Source: Fragilariopsis cylindrus CCMP1102 (Eukaryota > Bacillariophyta > Bacillariophyceae > Bacillariales > Bacillariaceae). From it: a DNA stretch of 64,000 bases. The notes beneath the pieces were generated by a model. That model did no database searches. It was not told the origin of the DNA and saw only the letters and a list, made by a program, of their open reading frames with translations. The position numbers were made by a program, and so were the translations under genes. Numbering within the stretch: the stretch's first letter is position 1; each line of letters opens with the position of its first letter. Below are positions 56,426 through 64,000 of the stretch, piece by piece. The stretch covers positions 62,001-126,000 of the forward strand of contig FMBT01000380.1 of the NCBI GenBank assembly GCA_900095095.1, read 5' to 3'.

Positions 56426-58594
56426 ATTACACTTCCTCCCACGACTAAGGTATGAGCTTGTACTCTTTCTATATATGGTTCATACCTAGTAATTTCTAGT
56501 AGATTACAGTATCACTTGCCTCTATTGTAGGATCTTTTAAAATGATGACCTGCTGAATACCATGATGCTATGTTGTACCCTGCTTGAGCTTTTATGTATA
56601 AGAAGAGAAACTGTTACTTTCACACAGTAACTTCTTTGTTGAGGATTTGAAAATTGCTGCTAAGATTTTCATAATTTTCAATGTGGCACATGAATTCCAA
56701 TACCCCTGTGGGCTGGTTCTTGTTTTTGTGTAAGTATGAATGATTTGAGACTTCAGTGCACATCCTGCCAAATTGTATTGCATAGTTTAGCAACCCACCA
56801 CAAAAACTCATTTTTACCACTCAAGCAAGCCACTATGCGAGTTCCTTTGTGTACAAAGTTTTAATGTATTGGCTAGTAAGGGTGTAAATTCCAGGATCTT
56901 ATCAACTAGATCTCTTTGTTATCATCCGACAACAGTTCAAGCTCTTCATCTGTTATCTTAAACAGAAAACTCTTCATCTACATGATGTATATCCTCATTC
57001 ACAAACATATATCCATCTATTTTTTATCAAAGATAGTCTAATAAATATTACTAACACTTATTCAATTAGTATTAAGAAATGGCACCCATGAAATCAATCC
57101 ACTACTGGCACAAAATACAGTTACCCAATTGTAAAAAGAAACATTGCTAATTTGCAATGTAGTCAGTCAAGTCAAGCCAAGTCAATTCACAGTACAATAC
57201 AATATATATGGTTCCACAATGAATTAATTGATGCTACATGCAACACAAACTGTAGTACTGTGCATACTCACTGTATTAAATTCTAGTTTTGGGGGAATGG
57301 ACTAGAAGGTGGGATGGAGGCGGTGGGGCAGGGGGGAATGGTGCTATTTATCTTCATCATCTCATCGAAATAGATAGGGCCATTGTATAATAAAAATGAA
57401 TTTTGCCATAAGTAGAACGAAGAAGGAGGGGTAGTGCCATAGTAGTATGAAGAAGGATGGGTCGCGGAGGAGAGGAGAGCAAAAATCTTACATAACTTGA
57501 AAAATAAAGTTCAATAACCTTATCTTTTTCCTACCGCGTGCGACGCTCTTTGCGACGCTTATATTTACGCGATGCGCAAAGAAAAATTTAAATAAGTAGA
57601 AGTCGCAAGAAGGAATAAAAATAGAAGTAACGGTATCTTTATTTTATCAAGCACCAATCTTATGTATGTCATGTAATCGAACGTTTTTTACTTACACGCA
57701 ACATGTAAATAATGTTAAGTGCATTTACTGTTATGTTTTCATAATGTTGACAGTTCGTTTAAACGTAGAATAATTATTGATACAGTAGTACATGTACACC
57801 GTAAATATCTTAAATGTACGTTTTCAGTTTATTTAACGCGATCATGGATTCGAAGAAAGCGAACGAACACATTCTCACAGAGTAACCGCTTTTGCCAACG
57901 TATTGAATCCATCCAGGATTACATTAATGGGAAGGGAGGAGAACAAAAAGAACATATGTTTTTTTCATTCAATTAATGTACTATTATATGCTGGTGATAC
58001 AAAAAACAAAGAACCCAAAATGCCTTCTTAGCTTCAAGCAGTATATTTCTTGGAGAACCCCGTAAACCCTAAGATATATTATTGAAATTCGCTATCGCTC
58101 TCACACACTTACTTCTAAATTTCTTTTATACCGCACTGCCAAGAAAATAAGAAACAAAGCATCAACGAACCTAACAAATAAATGGAAAGCGCTGTATCGA
58201 AATACCGTAAATAATATACAAAAGACCATGCATAGAGCGTTGAAAGCGATGAAAACGTGTCAAACTATCACACTTCTTTTCATAGAATAAATATAAATGC
58301 ACAGACAGCAATCATCGATCCACCTTCTTTCTTTCGTAATAGCTATTATTCTACGTTCGCTTAAATGATGCAGAGCAACATCACGATTACGTAGTTTTAC
58401 CGGTTGAAGTTCTATATCAGCTACTCACGTTGCTTTTTGTACTGTTCCTTTGACTTGACATAAAAATAAAAGAAGCAACTTCACTTTGAATTACACTATC
58501 TTTGTTTCTTATTCATAATATATTGTATATATTCCCATTCGACTCATCATCTTCGCATACAAAACACTGTATAATCATCAGGAATACATACATT
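56291..58594. other. Intergenic region with CT microsatellite
   Basis: A CATA run followed by a (CT) run at about 56390-56424. From 56430 to 57300 the sequence is AT-rich with no coding signal I trust. Near 57300-57480 it becomes purine-rich (GAAGAAGGA repeats). The 3' part is the promoter region of the DUF6824 gene. Weak frames at 56592-56820 (minus) and 57719-57976 (plus) have no supporting features. Confidence 0.4.
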
Positions 58595-60566
58595 ATGTTG
58601 CAACTAGCTTCTACGACTACTTCTACTACTAGAATGAATCAAGAAAGAATGAATGGTAGCGGCAGCAGCAGCAGCGTCATCGCTGCTAATGCTGAAACGG
58701 ATCTACGCCAACAACAACAAATATTCTTACACCAGCAACAACAGAAACAGAAACAGAAAGACTGTGTTGATAATGCTGCATTATTTGCGAGTAATGGACC
58801 TGCTACTGTATCCGTTAATAATAGCACTCCCACTACTAATACTGCTACTGCTACTGCTACTGCTACTACACTTATAACAACAGTACATCCACATGATGTA
58901 TTATGTGGACGTCGTGGTAGTAATCATTATCGTGGTCATGATGGAAATAAATTTTATCGTACAGTTATCTGTGAGAAACAAAAAATATATTTCAAATATC
59001 GATCAGCATCCACAGAAGCAGAGGCATCCTCCGGTAGTCCAGGAGGGTCCAATAATGCGAATAAAGATCGTGAAGAAAAATCAGCTATAATACAATCAGT
59101 TGTGGATGCAGTAAAAAATCGTCATCCACCAGGACGGTTTTTAAAAGCAGCACCATGCAATAGTATTGGTAGTCCTACTACTACAACTCAGAATCCATCA
59201 GAACAACCATGGGTATTATTAGATCGTAGAGATTGTTTGGCTAAAGTTGGACACGCATTGGTAAGTTGTAGTTTTTAGTGTGATATATAGTGTTGTTCAC
59301 TTTTGTATGTTGTAACGTATCGTCTCTATAGTTTAATTGTCCTATGGAAATTCATTCACGACTTACCGTTTTATTTATCTTTTCTCCTCATTTTTAAAAA
59401 CTATATAGCTGGATAAAGCAGATCGATTAGGATTGAATCAATACAAACGTCAAAATAAAATGATGATTACAAATTATACATCCAATGATATTTTATTGGG
59501 AAATGGAAAGAAATATAAAATTCATGATGGTAATCATTGGTATAGAGAATTAATTTGTTCTCAACAACCAAGTTATGATATATCTGAAAAGTTATCTAAA
59601 ATGAAAACACAAGGTACGTATTAAAATATAAGCGTTTCATTCGTTCATTCACGTTATGTTCGTTCGTTCGATCACATGTTTTATCTCACTAATATTCATT
59701 CATCTTCCCTCTCCTAACGTATATTCCACATAACATTTATAGAGAGAATGATATTTATTCAATCAATATTAGACAAAGTTGAAGCACGATCACCACCTGG
59801 ACGTTTCTTACAAATTGATTGTAGTGATAGTAATTTATGGTATCAAATTGAAGCAAAGGTAGCAAGAAAAAAAATTAGAGATGATATGAAATATCGTTCA
59901 CGATTTCTTAAAATGAAATTTCTAAAATATGGTGGTACTAGTAGTCAACAAGCTATGGCATCCTCTATTGTCTATAAAGCAAGAAAGTTTAGTACTAATA
60001 ACGACGTTACGACGCCGCCTATTAGTACGCAAACAGAAACGGTGAAGGCGAAGACGACGAAGGAAAACGTAGTAGTAATTCCCAAAGTCGTAGACCCGTT
60101 ACTATCCAAGGAGATTATTATACCATCACCATCAGGAGGAGTTGCGAATAATCTGAGTACAACAACATTAGTAGAGAAGGCTACTGCTGATGTACGAGAA
60201 ATGATGCGATTACGTACCACAGCAGTAACAGCACAATCAGAAGACTTGCATGTAACATCAATGCTCATTCAACAACAACTACAACGTCAAGTGACACCAC
60301 AAAGTCAATTAGAACGTCAAATGCAATTGAAACGATTGAAACTAGATCGACGATTGATTGAACATGCGTTACAACATCGTCAAACTGTTCATTTACGTTT
60401 AGTGGCACAACAACAACAAGATCGACATCGACGTCAACATCAACAAAAGCAGCAGGAAAAGCTACAGCGAAAGAAAGAAGAGCAGATTAATGATATCAAA
60501 CTTCTTGAGTTGATACAACAAGAACAAGATCGACATCAACTAACGCAACAGTTGCACCTTCAACGT

Positions 60567-60601
<35 letters not shown>

Positions 60602-61820
60602 AATTGAAGATCAACGATTGATAAGACATCAATATCAGCTTGAAGATCAACGACTGCAAAAACTTCAACAGCAGCTCGAACAAGAACAGCGATTGCAAAA
60701 ATTTCAGCAGCTCGAACAAGATCAACGATTGCAAGAGTTTCAACTTCAGCAGCAGCTCGAAGCAGAACAACAGCGATTGTGCCAACAAGAGTTTCAACTT
60801 AAACAGAAGCTCGAACATCAACAGCGATTGCAAAAACGTCAACAGCAGCTCGAACAAGAACAGCGATTACAAAAACTTGAGCAGCAGCTCGAAGCAGAAC
60901 AACAGCGATTGCAACAAGAGTTTCAACTGAAACATCAGCTTGAAGATCAACAGCGATTGCAAAAACGTCAACAAATGCAGCAGCTCGAAGAACAGCGACT
61001 GCAAAAATGTCAACTCGAAGAACAGCGATTGCAAAGACTTCAACAATTGCAAACACATCAGCAGCAGCAACAGGAGATGCAGCTGCTCATGCATCTTCGG
61101 CAAAAGCAACAACAGCAACAACAGCAACAACATTGTTCGTCGTCGTCTCATTCTGTTCTTCCAAATGCTCATCAAAGTACTGCGGCGTCGTTGCGACGCA
61201 GCATTAAAAAGAACGATAGCAATATCGAGAAAATTATCGGAATTTCAAGATTTAGCAACGAATACCGCTCACCAAATAATCCAGTCCTTTTGAACTATTC
61301 TTTAATGAATCATCAAAATAATAAAGCCATGATGCTCGATGAGAAGCAGCAGTATCGCAATAAGCGCAGTTTGGCGTCACCGCTATTATCTGCTGCTGTT
61401 CCTATTATTGTTCCTTTTCCTGGTAACAAGAACAAGAATTACAGCAACCTCATCCTCGATGCTGCTGCTAACTCTTCTCCAAAACGACGTAGAATTGACA
61501 ACCACGAAAAACGTGCAAATGCTGCTTCTGCTGCTCTTACTGCTGCGATTGTGGTTGCTGACGTGAAAGAGAAACAAAGTTTTTCTTTGCCGCCCTCTAC
61601 TGTCGCTCCTCCGAAGAATCCAACATCATTAACAACAACAACTTTAAATACCAATGAAGATAACGATACGATGATCACAGATGCTTTTCCAACAAGTTTG
61701 AACAACAACAACAACAACACAACTGATAATAGAATCGTATCATACAATTTTGTTCGATCTGAAAGCAGTGGTGATGATAGTGATAGTGATAGCGATAGCG
61801 AGACTTCGTTAGTAATTTGA
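58595..61820 (+). CDS. Double DUF6824-domain protein with Gln-rich coiled coil, three exons
   Basis: Exons 58595-59260, 59409-59613 and 59743-61820 join in frame (GTAAGT and GTACGT donors, TATAG acceptors) to 982 residues. Start ATG 58595 (MLQLASTTTSTTRMNQERMN); another ATG at 58634 is possible. Domain 1: HDVLCGRRGSNHYRGHDGNK, FYRTVICEKQKIYF, EEKSAIIQSVVDAVKNRHPP, GRFLKAA, then DCLAKVGHAL. Domain 2 starts in exon 2: TSNDILLGNGKKYKIHDGNH, WYRELI, and in exon 3 RMIFIQSILDKVEARSPPGR, FLQID, VARKKIRDDMKYR. These match the diatom-expanded DUF6824 pattern (N/HD(I/V)L.GRG...H.GN..+R..I, then PPGRFL, then K..QALR). Residues ~440-720 are Gln/Leu/Glu heptads (QLEQEQRLQKFQQLEQDQRL), likely a long coiled coil. 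The tail is acidic and Ser-rich. A nuclear regulatory role is inference. Confidence 0.8.
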
Positions 61821-63859
61821 ACATATATATATATATATATATATATATGTACGAGGAACTTCACCAAGGTCCTAAAGTATTAAATGCTTCAATATATTTA
61901 CTAGATACATAATAACCAAATTAACTCGATAATCAGAGATCTGAAGAAAAAAACTATTAATCTTATGCACCATATGTATTTGACTAGCTACAGTAGTAGG
62001 AAATATAAACTACATTTCAGTTCTGATATTATATTATCTTAACTTGTTTTTTTGTTTTGCTGGCATGTTAAAGTAGGCGTACGGCACAGTATGCCGTGCG
62101 CATGTATATAATACGGGTCTTGTCCTATATATAACATTACAGTTAAGTAATATTATTAATATACAGGTCTGAGGCAAGGATCAAGCAATGACTGAAACAC
62201 CAGTGAATGACCGTTCACTATTAAAGATTATCTCAGTTCACAACAAGTTGATGTACTGAAATATCTCTAGTTTAAGTAAAGCTTATAATTATTATATTAT
62301 CAAACATGAAACGCCTTATCTCTAGAATACTAGTTTAGAGCATGGCATGATTTTAAAATCTTGTTATAAGGGCCAGTTATGATAAGGAATGTTCACTCTA
62401 ATAGAAGCACGTCTCTCTTATCTAGGTTCATGGCAAATATAGATTAAACAACGACAAGTCGATTGTATAATCAAAAGAAATAAAATGTAAAAATAAACAG
62501 TCATGGTGGAGGATAAAACCTCTAATCAAGACGTTTAGTATAAACAAGATTCATGGAGGAGAAAAACTCTCTCTCTTTGAATAGGAATAATATCGTCGAT
62601 CATAGATCGTAAACGAAAAGAACGTTCGATTAGAACACCATTGTTGATTTTGAAGTACTGTATCAAAAAGTGAAGTGAAAAGTTATTGTATCATCTAATC
62701 GTGGAAAGAATGTGAAAGTTATCTTGGAATGCGAACAGCGAACCAAGATTAAACGGACATCTTGAAAATTTCATACAGAAATTACTTCTGCTATATAAAA
62801 TAAAGAAAAGCAAATAAAAAGCTTTAAGTAAAAAATATCCTTGTTAAGTAAAAAAAAGGTTCATGAGGTATAAGTATGGGTCTTGTCCTATATAAGTGTG
62901 ACTGAATAAGTCACTAAGGATTTGTATGGTAAAGGCACAGTACAAGTAGGACTCAAGATTGATAAAGGCAACGAAACGATATGAAACTGCTCTGAAGTAT
63001 ATTCAGTCATGGGTAGAAGTAATACGTATATCAAAACTAAGACGAGTACGAAAGAAGCGAAAGGATTCGTTTCGTCCTTGTGTTACGTCCACTAGTCTCT
63101 TCTTGGCATGGCACCTCAGTGTCAACTTCCCAGCGATCCTCCACTTTATTATCGTTATTGATTATTGTTTTCATGATTGAAAGCTTTACTCATCCATTTC
63201 ATACGATGGTACTGCTGAATAATGCAAATACCAGAGTAACAAATGTCGACGTCGTTCGACGTGTTGGTGAAGCTTAAACGAGAAAAAAGTTAGTGAAGAG
63301 AATCACTATCGTCACCCCTTTCATCATATTCAACAGAGAAAACGTCGGGAATTGGGAAATTATTAAGAATACCAGATGCAGTAAGCGTTGCCTTAACGGG
63401 CAACGAAGATGGTTGCCATCCATCATGGTCACGAGTGTACATTATTGTGTTTTGGGTTTGGGTTTGTTTCTGTTCTTGTTTCGTTTTAGGTTTTAACTTG
63501 TGAGTGAAGTATTCGATTTTTGAAGAAAACGCAGATTACGTTGTTGTATTTGGTCGCTCCGCAATATTAATTTTCATCTTTTTTCAGAGTAGGTCCGTAG
63601 CTTTCGTGAAGAGAGTAACACGAAAGCTGAACTTTCTCGTAACGCGCCCGCGCACAAATTTCAATGGGTTTGAATTTATTTGCGAAAGTAGTGCTTAAGT
63701 AATATTATGCTTAAGTACTGTAAGTACATATTAAGTAACAGTATTAAAATATGGTACTAGTAGTTTGTTAGGTGAAAATTTGAAAAATACACTGAAGGGT
63801 TCCTGGATATCCATTTCCTTCTTGTAGCGACACAATGAATTTAAAATAGCTAGTAGTAC
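61821..63859. other. 3' intergenic region
   Basis: Begins with an AT dinucleotide run at 61826-61848. A direct repeat of GGGTCTTGTCCTATAT occurs at 62115-62130 and 62878-62893, 763 bases apart. Short frames at 62959-63698 lack convincing starts or motifs and are not called as genes. Confidence 0.4.
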
Positions 63860-63962
63860 TAATATATATAGTAGTAGTAGTAGTACTAGTAATGGTATTA
63901 CGACTAGTAGTTGTACTAGTAATGATAGTAGTCCTACGACTACTACTAGTAGTAGTACTAGT
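63860..63962. repeat. Imperfect GTA/ACTAGT microsatellite
   Basis: Dense runs of GTAGTAGTAGTA with interspersed ACTAGTA, continuing nearly to the window end. Confidence 0.85.
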
Positions 63963-64000
63963 AAATGGAATTAAAAGAATTAACTAGACTAGAAGATAAT

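Noticed and set aside
57719-57976. 85-codon plus-strand frame as a gene
   Set aside because: No ATG at its first codon, no recognisable motif, AT-rich surroundings.
62115-62893. LTR retrotransposon
   Set aside because: Only a 16-base direct repeat is present; no long terminal repeats, primer-binding site or polyprotein frame.
62959-63698. Series of 64-73-codon plus-strand frames
   Set aside because: Short, overlapping, no ATG support or motif; could be untranslated sequence.

Overview
The window is nuclear DNA of a eukaryotic microalga, most likely a diatom. Evidence for this: two tandem DUF6824-type domains in one gene (a family abundant in diatoms), a helicase-associated (HA) domain protein, an AP2-like two-repeat regulator, a plastid-type bipartite presequence with a KA|WSP-like cleavage motif, short introns with GTAAGT-type donors, and AT-rich sequence full of trinucleotide runs coding for Ser, Asn, Asp, Gln and Thr. 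I cannot name the species. Identifications come from reading motifs; no database search was possible.

Layout. 1-1.4 kb: SET-domain methyltransferase (minus, cut by the window edge). 1.78-4.22 kb: a 2.4-kb element with long terminal inverted repeats and a TA target duplication. 4.7-7.3 kb: NUMOD1-like plus HA-domain protein (minus) split by one in-frame TAG. 7.5-8.0 kb: tandem array in its 5' region. 8.4 kb: small unknown gene. 10.4-11.0 kb: broken gene. 12.4 kb: acyl-protein thioesterase. 13.6-16.4 kb: two-exon AP2-like regulator (minus) with two micro-exon-like modules upstream. 18.0-22.5 kb: transmembrane beta-propeller/receptor-like kinase. 23.0-24.4 kb: unknown protein (minus). 25.2-26.4 kb: probable plastid NFACT-R protein. 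27.7-29.6 kb: old repeat element. 29.9-31.9 kb: acidic membrane protein (minus). 33.5-35.1 kb: RRxS-motif protein. 35.8-38.8 kb: repeat element with a 194-bp satellite. 39.4-44.4 kb: nine-exon C2-domain membrane protein. 44.5-47.0 kb: fragments and a secreted Cys-rich protein. 48.7-52.3 kb: MED14-like Mediator subunit (minus). 53.1-56.3 kb: second copy of the repeat element, carrying a nested 408-bp MITE with clear target duplication. 58.6-61.8 kb: three-exon double-DUF6824 Gln-rich protein. The rest is intergenic.

Two themes stand out. First, one repeat family (copies near 2-4, 28-29, 36-39 and 53-56 kb) shares a tandem ~194-bp unit and is associated with both TIR-type structures. Second, three otherwise intact long genes (kinase, membrane protein, MED14) are each broken by exactly one missing base in or near a short homopolymer, which looks more like assembly error than gene decay. 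In each case adding one base gives a total length divisible by three.

The genes are typical nuclear genes (transcription, chromatin, signalling, membrane, lipid-protein turnover) with no obvious shared pathway. Two regulators face or flank signalling genes (the AP2-like gene is divergent from the receptor kinase across 1.6 kb), but no operon-like relation is implied.
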